Assembly (NCBI RefSeq): GCF_003344625.1
Contig: NZ_QPKJ02000004.1
Span: 682,001 to 746,000, forward strand
Direction: 5' to 3'
Length of the DNA: 64,000 nucleotides
Source: Solirubrobacter deserti
GTDB lineage: Bacteria; Actinomycetota; Thermoleophilia; Solirubrobacterales; Solirubrobacteraceae
The notes under the pieces were generated by a model. The model searched no databases. It worked only from the letters and a program-made list of their open reading frames with translations, and was not told where the DNA came from. Below, one piece after another: positions 35,900 to 43,591 of the stretch. Each line of letters opens with the position of its first letter. Within the stretch, counting starts at the first letter, position 1. The position numbers and the translations under genes are program-made.

Positions 35900-38497
35900 A
35901 TGTTCGAGCGATTCACAGAGCGAGCACGTCAGGTGGTCGTCCTCGCCCAGGAGGAGGCGCGGACGCTCAAGCACAACTACATCGGGACCGAACACATCCT
36001 CCTTGGTCTCCTCCGAGAGGAGGAGGGCCTCGCCGCGCGCGTTCTCGAGTCCCTGGACATCACCGTGGAGCGCGTTCGCGCCCAGGTTGTCCGCATCGTC
36101 GGTTCCGGCGAAGAAGTGACCTCTGGCCAGATCCCCTTTACGCCGCGCGCGAAGAAGGTGCTGGAGCTGGCTCTCCGCGAGGCGCTGAGCCTCGGCCACA
36201 ACTACATCGGCACCGAGCACATCCTGCTCGGCCTCGTCCGCGAGAACGAGGGCGTCGCCGCGCGCATCCTGCTCGACTTCGACGCGGATTCGGAGAAGAT
36301 CCGCAACGAGGTCATCAGGATGCTGTCGGGCCCGGGTGGGCGCCGTCCTTCGGGCGGTGGCCAGGGCCAGCAGCAGGCGGGTGCCGGCGGTCAGACGGCC
36401 GAGGGCAAGAAGTCCTCGAAGCTGCTGGACCAGTTCGGTCGCAATCTGACCAAGCTGGCGGCCGACGGCAAGCTGGACCCCGTCGTCGGGCGTGAGACGG
36501 AGATCGAGCGGATCATGCAGATCCTCTCGCGGCGCACCAAGAACAACCCCGTGCTCGTCGGTGAGCCGGGCGTCGGCAAGACCGCCGTGGTCGAGGGCCT
36601 GGCCCAGCGGATCACGAACGGCGACGTGCCGGAGCTGCTCAAGAACAAGCAGATCTACACGCTCGACCTTGCCGCCCTGGTCGCGGGCTCCAAGTATCGC
36701 GGCGAGTTCGAGGAGCGCCTCAAGAAGGTGATGAAGGAGATCACCCAGCGCGGCGACATCATCCTGTTCATCGACGAGCTCCACAACCTCGTCGGCGCAG
36801 GTGCCGCGGAGGGCGCGATCGACGCCGCCTCGATCCTCAAGCCGGCCCTCGCCCGTGGCGAGCTGCAGACGGTGGGCGCGACGACGCTGGACGAGTACCG
36901 CAAGTACCTGGAGCGGGACTCGGCGCTGGAGCGTCGCTTCCAGAAGATCACCGTCGACCAGCCGTCGCTCGAGGAGTGCGTGCAGATCCTCAAGGGCCTG
37001 CGCGACCGCTACGAGGCGCACCACAAGGTCAACATCACCGACGAGGCCCTCGAGGCGTCGGCGGAGCTGGCCGACCGGTACATCTCCGACCGCTTCCTGC
37101 CGGACAAGGCGATCGACCTCATCGACGAGGCCGCCTCGCGCATGCGCATCAAGTCGATGTCCTCCCCGCCCGTGTACCGGGAGCTCGAGGAGGAGATCGA
37201 GACGACGCGGCGCGACAAGGAGGCCGCGATCGAGAACCAGGAGTTCGAGAAGGCCGCGCACCTTCGCGATCGCGAGCGTCAGCTCACGAACAAGAAGCGC
37301 GACCTCGAGGACGCCTGGGAGTCCGGCGAAGGTGGGGAGCGTCCGTCGATCGGCGAGGAAGAGATCGCCGACATCGTCTCGATGTGGACGGGCATCCCGG
37401 TCTTCAAGCTCACCGAGGCCGAGACGCAGAAGCTGATGCGCATGGAGGAAGAGCTCCATAAGCGCGTCATCGGTCAGCACCAGGCGATCGAGGTCGTCGC
37501 GAAGGCGATCCGCCGCTCGCGTGCCGGCCTCAAGGACCCGAAGCGGCCGACCGGCTCGTTCATCTTCCTGGGCCCGTCGGGCGTGGGCAAGACGGAGCTG
37601 GCGCGCACGCTCGCGGAGTTCCTGTTCGGTGACGAGGACGCGATGGTCCGCATCGACATGTCCGAGTACATGGAGAAGCACGCGGTCTCCCGTCTGGTCG
37701 GCTCGCCTCCGGGCTACGTCGGCTACGACGAGGGCGGCCAGCTGACGGAGGCGGTCCGCCGCAAGCCGTACAGCGTGCTGCTGCTGGACGAGATCGAGAA
37801 GGCCCACCCGGACGTCTTCAACATCCTCCTGCAGATCCTCGAGGACGGTCGCCTGACCGACTCGCAGGGCCGCACGGTGGACTTCCGCCACGCGATCGTG
37901 ATCATGACCTCGAACATCGGGGCGGGCGAGATCGCGCGCAACACGCCGCTCGGCTTCGCCGTGTCGGACGACGAGACCGGTATCTCGTACGACGACATGA
38001 AGGGCCGCATCATGGGCGAGCTCAAGAAGGTCTTCCGGCCTGAGTTCCTCAACCGCATCGACGACGTGATCGTCTTCCACAAGCTCACCAAGGAAGAGAT
38101 CAAGTCGATCGTCGAGCTGCTGCTGCGTCGCATCCGGACGTCTCTGGCCGAGCGGGAGCTGCAGCTCGAGCTCACCGAGGAGGCCGAGGACTACCTGGTC
38201 GAGAAGGGCTGGGACCCGGCCATGGGTGCCCGTCCGCTGCGCCGGGCGATCCAGCGCTACATCGAGGATCCGCTCGCGGACTTCGTGCTGCGCTCCGAGC
38301 TCGTGCCGGGTGGCACCGTGATGGTCGATAAGGCGCCCGAGGGCTCCGACGAAGAGGTCACCCTCAACATCGTCAAGCCCGTCGAGCAGCCGGCCCCGGT
38401 CGGCGTGGGCGGCCGCAAGGAGGGCGACGAGCCCGAGGCGGTCGACGACACCGGCGCGTTGGACACGCCGCCGGTCCCACCGAGCGACACCGAGTAA
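35900..38497 (+). CDS. clpC: ATP-dependent Clp protease ATP-binding subunit ClpC
   Basis: 865 residues. Two N-terminal Clp repeats ([37 protein letters not shown]), a Gln/Gly linker, AAA-1 with Walker [10 protein letters not shown], a UVR-type middle segment ([17 protein letters not shown]), AAA-2 with Walker [10 protein letters not shown] and the C-terminal D2 small domain. It unfolds substrates for ClpP and acts as a disaggregase. GGAAGGAAG lies upstream of the ATG. No CIRCE element or HAIR motif was found. The C-terminus has an acidic/Pro tail. A GC-rich palindrome and a strong terminator follow. Confidence 0.96.
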   Translation: MFERFTERARQVVVLAQEEARTLKHNYIGTEHILLGLLREEEGLAARVLESLDITVERVRAQVVRIVGSGEEVTSGQIPFTPRAKKVLELALREALSLGHNYIGTEHILLGLVRENEGVAARILLDFDADSEKIRNEVIRMLSGPGGRRPSGGGQGQQQAGAGGQTAEGKKSSKLLDQFGRNLTKLAADGKLDPVVGRETEIERIMQILSRRTKNNPVLVGEPGVGKTAVVEGLAQRITNGDVPELLKNKQIYTLDLAALVAGSKYRGEFEERLKKVMKEITQRGDIILFIDELHNLVGAGAAEGAIDAASILKPALARGELQTVGATTLDEYRKYLERDSALERRFQKITVDQPSLEECVQILKGLRDRYEAHHKVNITDEALEASAELADRYISDRFLPDKAIDLIDEAASRMRIKSMSSPPVYRELEEEIETTRRDKEAAIENQEFEKAAHLRDRERQLTNKKRDLEDAWESGEGGERPSIGEEEIADIVSMWTGIPVFKLTEAETQKLMRMEEELHKRVIGQHQAIEVVAKAIRRSRAGLKDPKRPTGSFIFLGPSGVGKTELARTLAEFLFGDEDAMVRIDMSEYMEKHAVSRLVGSPPGYVGYDEGGQLTEAVRRKPYSVLLLDEIEKAHPDVFNILLQILEDGRLTDSQGRTVDFRHAIVIMTSNIGAGEIARNTPLGFAVSDDETGISYDDMKGRIMGELKKVFRPEFLNRIDDVIVFHKLTKEEIKSIVELLLRRIRTSLAERELQLELTEEAEDYLVEKGWDPAMGARPLRRAIQRYIEDPLADFVLRSELVPGGTVMVDKAPEGSDEEVTLNIVKPVEQPAPVGVGGRKEGDEPEAVDDTGALDTPPVPPSDTE

Positions 38498-38504
38498 GAA
38501 CCAT

Positions 38505-38530
38505 CGGGGGGCTGCCGTCCCCCGAGTCCC
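38505..38530 (+). repeat. GC-rich palindromic element, copy A
   Basis: CGGGGGG-CTGCCGT-CCCCCGAG just after the clpC stop; it resembles the element at 42521-42550 (same CTGCCGTCCCCC core and GAG continuation). Possibly a repeat family or a convergent evolution of terminator stems. Confidence 0.45.
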
Positions 38531-38540
38531 CCCGCTTCAC

Positions 38541-38567
38541 GAGAGGGCGCCCAAGTGGCGCCCTCTC
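38541..38567 (+). terminator. Intrinsic terminator after clpC
   Basis: GAGAGGGCGCC (38541-38551), loop CAAGT and GGCGCCCTCTC (38557-38567; one unpaired base at 38552) form an 11-bp stem followed by TTATGTTG. Confidence 0.88.
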
Positions 38568-38580
38568 TTATGTTGTGGGT

Positions 38581-39411
38581 GTGGATTCGGATCTCACTGA
38601 ATGGCTCGCCCGCGGGAACGAGGCGCATCTCGCCGGTGACGAGCAGGCCGCCGAGGCGGCCTACCGCCGTGCGCTCGAAGAGGGCGAGGAGGACGCCGGG
38701 TACTACCTCGGCGACCTGCTGGTGCAGCTCAACCGGGCCGCGGAGGCCGAGCCGCTGCTGCGCGAGGTGATCGCGAGCGGCGATCCCGACGGGCACGTCC
38801 CGCTCGGCAACGCGCTGTGGGACCTCGAGCGCCCGGAGGAGGCCGAGGCCGAGTTCCGCGCCGCCGCGGCCGCGGGCCAGCGGATCGGCAACCTCAACCT
38901 CGGCATGCTGCTGCGCGAGCAGGAGCGCTTCGAGGAGGCGGCCAAGGAGCTGCGGGTCGCGGCCGAGGAGGAGCCGGAGGCGCTCGTCGAGCTCGCGATC
39001 CTCTACATCGAGGACCTCGACGGCAACGAGGAGGAAGCCGAGACGCTGCTGCGCCAGGCGATCGAGCAGGGCGAGGACGACGGCGCCGTCGTGCTCGGCA
39101 CGCTGCTGGTCGAGCAGGAGCGCGACGACGAGGCCGAGGAGGTGCTCCGGGCCGCCGTCGAGCGTGGGTCGGTGTCGGCCATGATCGACCTCGCCAACCT
39201 GCTCAGTGAGTACGAGGACGGCGAGGAGGAGGCCGAGGCGCTCTACCGCCAGGCGCTCGCGGCCGGCGACCTGGACGCGGAGAACAACCTCGCGGTGCTG
39301 CTGCGCGACCTGGGGCGGCTCGATGAGGCGCGCGAGCTGCTGCAGCGGGCCGCCGCGCGCGGCGACGAGCTCGCGGCCGAGAACCTCGCCAAGCTCGATG
39401 AGGAGCCTTAA
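38581..39411 (+). CDS. Tetratricopeptide/Sel1-like repeat protein
   Basis: 276 residues from GTG 38581 (an in-frame GTG lies 6 bases earlier). It consists of about seven acidic helical repeats such as AEAAYRRALEEGEEDAGYYLGDLLVQLNR, AEAEFRAAAAAGQRIGNLNLGMLL and AEALYRQALAAGDLDAENNLAVLLRDLGR, a TPR/Sel1 mixture for protein binding, with no signal peptide. TATGTT at 38569-38574 is 6 bases before the preferred start, hinting at a leaderless mRNA beginning within the clpC terminator region. Convergent 4-base overlap with the next gene. Partner unknown. Confidence 0.75.
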   Translation: MDSDLTEWLARGNEAHLAGDEQAAEAAYRRALEEGEEDAGYYLGDLLVQLNRAAEAEPLLREVIASGDPDGHVPLGNALWDLERPEEAEAEFRAAAAAGQRIGNLNLGMLLREQERFEEAAKELRVAAEEEPEALVELAILYIEDLDGNEEEAETLLRQAIEQGEDDGAVVLGTLLVEQERDDEAEEVLRAAVERGSVSAMIDLANLLSEYEDGEEEAEALYRQALAAGDLDAENNLAVLLRDLGRLDEARELLQRAAARGDELAAENLAKLDEEP

Positions 39412-40109
39412 GGAAGAAGGCGCCTGAACACGCCTTCGAGCGTCTGCTTGCCCGCGGCGTGGGAGCCGTTGTCCGCGGTGAGGACCGCGATCGCGATCCG
39501 CTCCTCGCCGCGGACGAGCAGCGCCACCTGGTGGTCGACGGCGCCGGTGCCCGACCCCCAGCCGCCCTTGAAGTAGACGCGCCAGTCGGGCAGCGCGAGC
39601 CGGCCGACGCCCCAGCGCTGGCTCGGGACGACCGTGCGCAGGAGCCTGAGCCCGTAGGCGCGGTGGCGGGCCGGGAGCAGCGCGTCGATGCGCAGGAAGA
39701 AGCGCGTCTGGTCGCGCGCGGTGATCCGGGAATTGCCCCAGATCGGGCTGACCGGGGTGAAGCGAGCCATGCCGGCGGTCTTGGCCAGGCGGGCGAGGCC
39801 GCCCGTGCCGACGCGGCTGAAGATGACGTTCGTCGCGGCGTTGTGGGAGCGGCGGACCATCGGGTCGAGCAGCCGCTTCTCGTCGGCGCGTAGCGGCCGG
39901 TCGCGCGCCGAGCGGGTGTAGGCGACGAGCAGCATCGCCTTCAGGACGCTCGCGCTCGGGAAGACGCGGTCCGCCTCGACGCCCTCGAACGTCGTGGGCG
40001 TGCGCACGGCGAACGCGACGGTGCCGGGCCGGGACGCCGCGTAGTCGCGGGCGGCCTCCACGTTCGGAGAGGCGAGGAGCGCCGCGGAAGCGGCGAGTTC
40101 GACGAGCAT
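39408..40109 (-). CDS. Secreted class A beta-lactamase-like serine hydrolase
   Basis: 233 residues. A weak signal segment (LVELAASAALLASPN) precedes the class A fold: SxxK as SASVLK (nucleophile Ser and Lys), an SDN-like RSHNAATN, and KTG-like FKGGWGSG. The omega-loop glutamate region of true beta-lactamases is not obvious, so it may instead be a peptidoglycan-acting or esterase-like member. It may act in the envelope. The open frame extends far upstream as antisense shadow of the acylase gene; the ATG at 40107-40109 starts the hydrophobic segment. Confidence 0.75.
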   Translation of the reverse strand: MLVELAASAALLASPNVEAARDYAASRPGTVAFAVRTPTTFEGVEADRVFPSASVLKAMLLVAYTRSARDRPLRADEKRLLDPMVRRSHNAATNVIFSRVGTGGLARLAKTAGMARFTPVSPIWGNSRITARDQTRFFLRIDALLPARHRAYGLRLLRTVVPSQRWGVGRLALPDWRVYFKGGWGSGTGAVDHQVALLVRGEERIAIAVLTADNGSHAAGKQTLEGVFRRLLP

Positions 40110-40116
40110 CGCGGTA

Positions 40117-40122
40117 TAGCGT
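40117..40122 (+). promoter_or_regulatory. Candidate -10 box of leaderless promoter (acylase)
   Basis: TAGCGT ends 8 bases before the ATG at 40131; no SD is present. The promoter lies in the 21-base gap to the divergent beta-lactamase-like gene. Confidence 0.4.
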
Positions 40123-40130
40123 GCCGCACC

Positions 40131-42518
40131 ATGTCCAGGACCGTCGCTCTCGCGGCGGTGACGTTCGCCCTGGCGGCCGCACCAGCAGCCGCCGACGACT
40201 ACGCCGCCGTCGCGCGCAACATCATTGCCTCGGGTCAGTACGGGTCGGCGCCACCGCCGCCCGGGGCGGAGGAGCAGGCGCTGATGTACGACGCGCTGAC
40301 GCCGCTCTTCGATCAGGTCACCAATGACGACCTGATGACGAAGTTCAAGTCCGCGGGGTTCGGCGTTGGGCCGGACGGGCCGGCGCGGCCGGAACCACTG
40401 CCGCGCGCCGGCGTGACGGTCGTGCGCGACCGCTTCAACGTCCCGCACATCACGGGCCGCTCGCGCGACGACGTCACATGGGCGATGGGCTGGCTGCTCC
40501 AGCAGGACCGTGGGCTGCTGCTCGCGCAGGCGCGCGACGCCGCCAAGCTCGCGGCGCTCGACGCACCCAACGTCTATGCGTTCGGCCTGGTGATCAACCT
40601 GCGCCAGTACAAGCCGACGCCCGAGGTCGACCGCATCATCGAGCGCAACGGCCTGCGGGCGCTGCGGGAGGCCGGTGCGGCGGGCCGGGCGGTGCTGCAC
40701 GACGTCGACGTCTACCTGCAGGGCATCAACGCGCGCCTGCGCGCGGAAGGCAGCACAGCGAGGCCGTGGCGGCGCGCGGACGTGTTCGCCGCCAACGCCG
40801 TGATCGGCGAGATCTTCGGCGAGGGCGGCGGCGACGAGGCGCGGCGCTCGCAGTTCCTCTCCGCGCTGCGCCGCGAGTACGGCACCGCGCGCGGCAACCG
40901 GATGTTCGAGGACTTCACCTCCTTCGACGACCGCGACGCGCCGACGACGATGACCCGCACGTTCCGCTACGGGACCGAGAACCTCGACGGCCCCGGCAAC
41001 GTCGTCCTCGACGCGGGCTCGTTCAAGCCGACCGGCCCGCGGGGGCTCGCGAGCGCGGCCAACGTGCCCCAGTGGGCGAGCAACTTCCTGCTGGTCTCCG
41101 GGCGGCGGTCGGCCACCGGGCACCCGCTGTTCGTCGCCGGCCCGCAGATCGGCTACACGTACCCCGGTCTCACGCTCGAGGCCGACATCAGCTGGCCCGG
41201 CGGGCAGGCGCGCGGCGCGACCGCTCCGGGCTTCGCCGGCAACATCCTGATCGGACGCGGGCAGGACTACGCGTGGTCGCTCACCAGCGCCGGCTCGGAC
41301 GTGGTCGACACCTACGTGGAGACGCTGTGCGGCGGCTCGCGCACCAAGTACCGCTACAAGGGTCGCTGCCGCACGATGGGCCGCGTGGACGCGGGGACGG
41401 TCACCGGCTTCGGCCGGATCGCCTACCGCACGACCGTCCACGGGCCGGTGACCGGGTACGCGAAGGTCAACGGCCGCACAGTCGCGATCTCGCGCAAGCG
41501 GGCCAGCTTCGGGCAGGACATCCTGTGGCAGCTCGGCTTCCGCGACCTCACGACCGGGAAGGTGCGCTCGAAGGGGACGTTCCGGGCGGCGATGGCGAGC
41601 TCGCCGTTCACGTTCAACGTCGGCTACGCCGACGACCAGGACATCGCCATGTACTCGGCGGGCCGGCTGCCGGTGCGGCCCAGGTCCGTCGACCCGCGGC
41701 TGCCGGTGAAGGGCACCGGCGAGTACGAGTGGCGCGGCTTCTTGGCGCAGTCGCGGCGCCCGTACCAGGCCAACCCGCCTTCCGGGGCGCTCGTGAACTG
41801 GAACAACCGTCCCGCACCGGGCTGGGGCGCCGCGGACGACAACTGGAGCTACGGCGCGACCCAGCGCGTGCGGATGCTCGACGAAGGGCTCGCGCGGCGC
41901 GGCGTGCACGACCTCGCGTCGGTGACGGGCGCGATGAACGCGGCCGCCACGCAGGACCTGCGCAGCGTCGCGCTCACGCCGGTGATCGAGAAGCTGTTGC
42001 GCGCGCACCCCGCGGGCGCCACGCCCCGCGCGTCGCGGATGCTGGAGCTGCTCGTCGCCTGGCGCGCCGCGGGCTCCTCGCGCCTGGATCGCGAGCCCGA
42101 CGGCGTGATGGACGCCGGCCCTGGCCCCGCGATCTGGGACGCGTTCTACCCGCGGCTGTGGGCGGCAGCGATGCCGGTCAAGGGCCTCCAGGACTTCGTC
42201 GGGACCAACTCCGGCCCGGCCAGCGGCTTCACCGGCGGTGGCTTCTGGTACCTCGAGAAGGACCTCGGCCGGCTGACCGGGACCCGGTGGAAGAGCCCGT
42301 TCAAGGAGCGCTACTGCGGCGGCGGCGACGCCGCCCGGTGCGCCGCCGCGGTATGGAAGGCACTGGACGCGGTGCCGGGCGACCCGGACGCGCTGCGCGC
42401 GGACGCGAACGCGGAGCGGATCGCGTTCCGGCCCGGCCTGCTGCCGACCACCATCCGCTACACGAACCGGCCGAGCGGGATCCAGCAGGTGATCTCGTTC
42501 GGTGGAGGCCGGAGATAG
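40131..42518 (+). CDS. Penicillin acylase family (Ntn-hydrolase) protein
   Basis: 795 residues with a signal peptide (SRTVALAAVTFALAAAPAAADD). The alpha part has VTVVRDRFNVPHITGRSRDDVTWAMGWLLQQDRG; after a spacer the new N-terminal Ser of the beta chain lies in ASNFLLVSGRRSATGHPLF, and GPQIGYTYPGLTLEADIS and GGFWYLEKDL follow. Family members self-cleave and hydrolyse amide bonds (penicillins, acyl-homoserine lactones, acyl-peptides) outside the membrane. The Ser is consistent with processing. It is next to a divergent beta-lactamase-like gene, giving a small amide-hydrolysing locus. The natural substrate cannot be read. Confidence 0.87.
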   Translation: MSRTVALAAVTFALAAAPAAADDYAAVARNIIASGQYGSAPPPPGAEEQALMYDALTPLFDQVTNDDLMTKFKSAGFGVGPDGPARPEPLPRAGVTVVRDRFNVPHITGRSRDDVTWAMGWLLQQDRGLLLAQARDAAKLAALDAPNVYAFGLVINLRQYKPTPEVDRIIERNGLRALREAGAAGRAVLHDVDVYLQGINARLRAEGSTARPWRRADVFAANAVIGEIFGEGGGDEARRSQFLSALRREYGTARGNRMFEDFTSFDDRDAPTTMTRTFRYGTENLDGPGNVVLDAGSFKPTGPRGLASAANVPQWASNFLLVSGRRSATGHPLFVAGPQIGYTYPGLTLEADISWPGGQARGATAPGFAGNILIGRGQDYAWSLTSAGSDVVDTYVETLCGGSRTKYRYKGRCRTMGRVDAGTVTGFGRIAYRTTVHGPVTGYAKVNGRTVAISRKRASFGQDILWQLGFRDLTTGKVRSKGTFRAAMASSPFTFNVGYADDQDIAMYSAGRLPVRPRSVDPRLPVKGTGEYEWRGFLAQSRRPYQANPPSGALVNWNNRPAPGWGAADDNWSYGATQRVRMLDEGLARRGVHDLASVTGAMNAAATQDLRSVALTPVIEKLLRAHPAGATPRASRMLELLVAWRAAGSSRLDREPDGVMDAGPGPAIWDAFYPRLWAAAMPVKGLQDFVGTNSGPASGFTGGGFWYLEKDLGRLTGTRWKSPFKERYCGGGDAARCAAAVWKALDAVPGDPDALRADANAERIAFRPGLLPTTIRYTNRPSGIQQVISFGGGRR

Positions 42519-42520
42519 AC

Positions 42521-42541
42521 CGGGGGGACTGCCGTCCCCCC
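42521..42541. terminator. GC-rich stem between convergent genes (copy B of repeat)
   Basis: CGGGGGGAC and GTCCCCCCG form a perfect 9-bp stem with loop TGCC, starting 2 bases after the acylase stop and 14 before the stop of the convergent exported-protein gene. It resembles the element at 38505. It lacks a T-run, so termination is probable rather than certain. Confidence 0.5.
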
Positions 42542-42554
42542 GAGACCTCCCTGC

Positions 42555-43193
42555 TCAAGGCAGGATCTGCATCACCACACCGAAGACGCCACACACGGCC
42601 GCGGGTGTGCCGCGGCCGTCCTGGCGCACGCCGCCCTGGATGATCGCGTTCTGGCCGGCGAACTCGATGTGGAACACGAACGTGTTCGAGCCGCCGACGC
42701 TCAGCGACGTCGCCGTCTGGTTGGCCGCGAGCGTGAGCGCGCCGTCGCCGTTGCCGACCCGGCGTGCGATGTTGATCGTCTGGCCGGACGTGTTGTTGAA
42801 CGTGATGACCGAGATCGGGTCCTCGTTGCCGGGCGCCGCGTTCTGGTCGTTGCAGGTGGCGGTGAGGGTGCCAAGGCCGCGGATCGACTGGATCAGCTGC
42901 GGCGCGCCAGGAGCGTTGTCGGCGACCTCATAGCCCTTGCTGAAGGACTGCGTGCGCGCCACGTCGGCGACGAACTTGCCGGGGATGCGGCCCGCGTCCG
43001 TGCCGCCGCTGTTGGTGGCCACGAGCTTCCCACGGGCGTCCGAGAGGCTCGCGCCGGCATAGACCGCGCTCTTGCCGTCGACGGACCCGGCCCGCGCTGC
43101 GTAGTTGACCGCCGCGATGCTCGTGCCGCCCAGCGACACGAACAGGGCGATGCTCGCCACCACCATCGACGGTGAAGGTCGAGAGATCTTCAT
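42555..43193 (-). CDS. Exported protein of Solirubrobacterales-type family, function unknown
   Basis: 212 residues from ATG 43191-43193. The N-terminus (RPSPSMVVASIALFVSLGGTSIAA) is a signal/anchor sequence of a kind common in this lineage. The remainder is a Gly/Ser/Thr-rich beta protein with paired Cys (LTATCNDQNAAPG; AAVCGVFGV), likely extracellular. No enzymatic motif. The frame extends to 43421 but the extension has no support. A GGGGGC run precedes the ATG at SD distance. Confidence 0.65.
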   Translation of the reverse strand: MKISRPSPSMVVASIALFVSLGGTSIAAVNYAARAGSVDGKSAVYAGASLSDARGKLVATNSGGTDAGRIPGKFVADVARTQSFSKGYEVADNAPGAPQLIQSIRGLGTLTATCNDQNAAPGNEDPISVITFNNTSGQTINIARRVGNGDGALTLAANQTATSLSVGGSNTFVFHIEFAGQNAIIQGGVRQDGRGTPAAVCGVFGVVMQILP

Positions 43194-43270
43194 GGACTTG
43201 CCCCCTTGGTGAGGATCGATCGGTTGACCATTCCCGGAAACCCCGAGCCCAACCCGAAGGTTCGCAAACG

Positions 43271-43304
43271 ACGAACGGCCCGCCGGGGAAGGCGGGCCGT
43301 TCGT
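43271..43304. repeat. Perfect 14-bp hairpin in intergenic region
   Basis: ACGAACGGCCCGCC and GGCGGGCCGTTCGT pair perfectly around GGGGAA. It lies 78 bases upstream of the exported-protein gene on the other strand. It has no T-run; it may be a terminator, RNA leader structure or protein site. Confidence 0.7.
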
Positions 43305-43545
43305 GATGCTGAGAAGCGGTAGGCCGGGGGTCAATCGGCGTCCGCCTCGAGGCGCCGGCTGGAGGGTTGTGCCGGTGCCGTATGGAGGAGGGAATCGTGG
43401 GTCAAACGATCCCTTGTGCATGGCGAGAGAGCTGCCGAGCCAAAGTCAGCTCCCCGCCTATGTCAGTTCGACGTCCATGTCGCCGCGGCTCCCGGGGGGT
43501 CAGTCCGTCGGCCGCTGAGCGAATGATGCGCTTCTCGCGTTGCTT
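43305..43545. other. Non-coding part of a 398-base gap
   Basis: The 43194-43591 gap has the hairpin above, an imperfect inverted repeat (AGGGAATCGT about 43389-43398 with ACGATCCCT about 43405-43413), and the SARP-type site. Small frames here have no SD and unconvincing composition; I see no gene. Confidence 0.5.
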
Positions 43546-43579
43546 AAACCTTGGAGAAACCTTGGCGAGCCGATAGCTT
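43546..43579 (+). promoter_or_regulatory. SARP-type direct repeats and -10 box before the BTAD regulator
   Basis: AAACCTTGGAG (43546-43556) and AAACCTTGGCG (43557-43567) are tandem, 11-bp period; their shared CCTTGG cores end 8 bases before the -10 TAGCTT (43574-43579). This matches the known geometry of SARP operators: heptamer repeats with an 11-bp period, 3' repeat 8 bp from the -10. Confidence 0.75.
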
Positions 43580-43591
43580 GCCGCTCACACG

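Noticed and set aside
43303..43576. Small forward frames between the exported protein and BTAD genes
   Set aside because: No SD or -10 at starts, overlapping each other and the SARP site.
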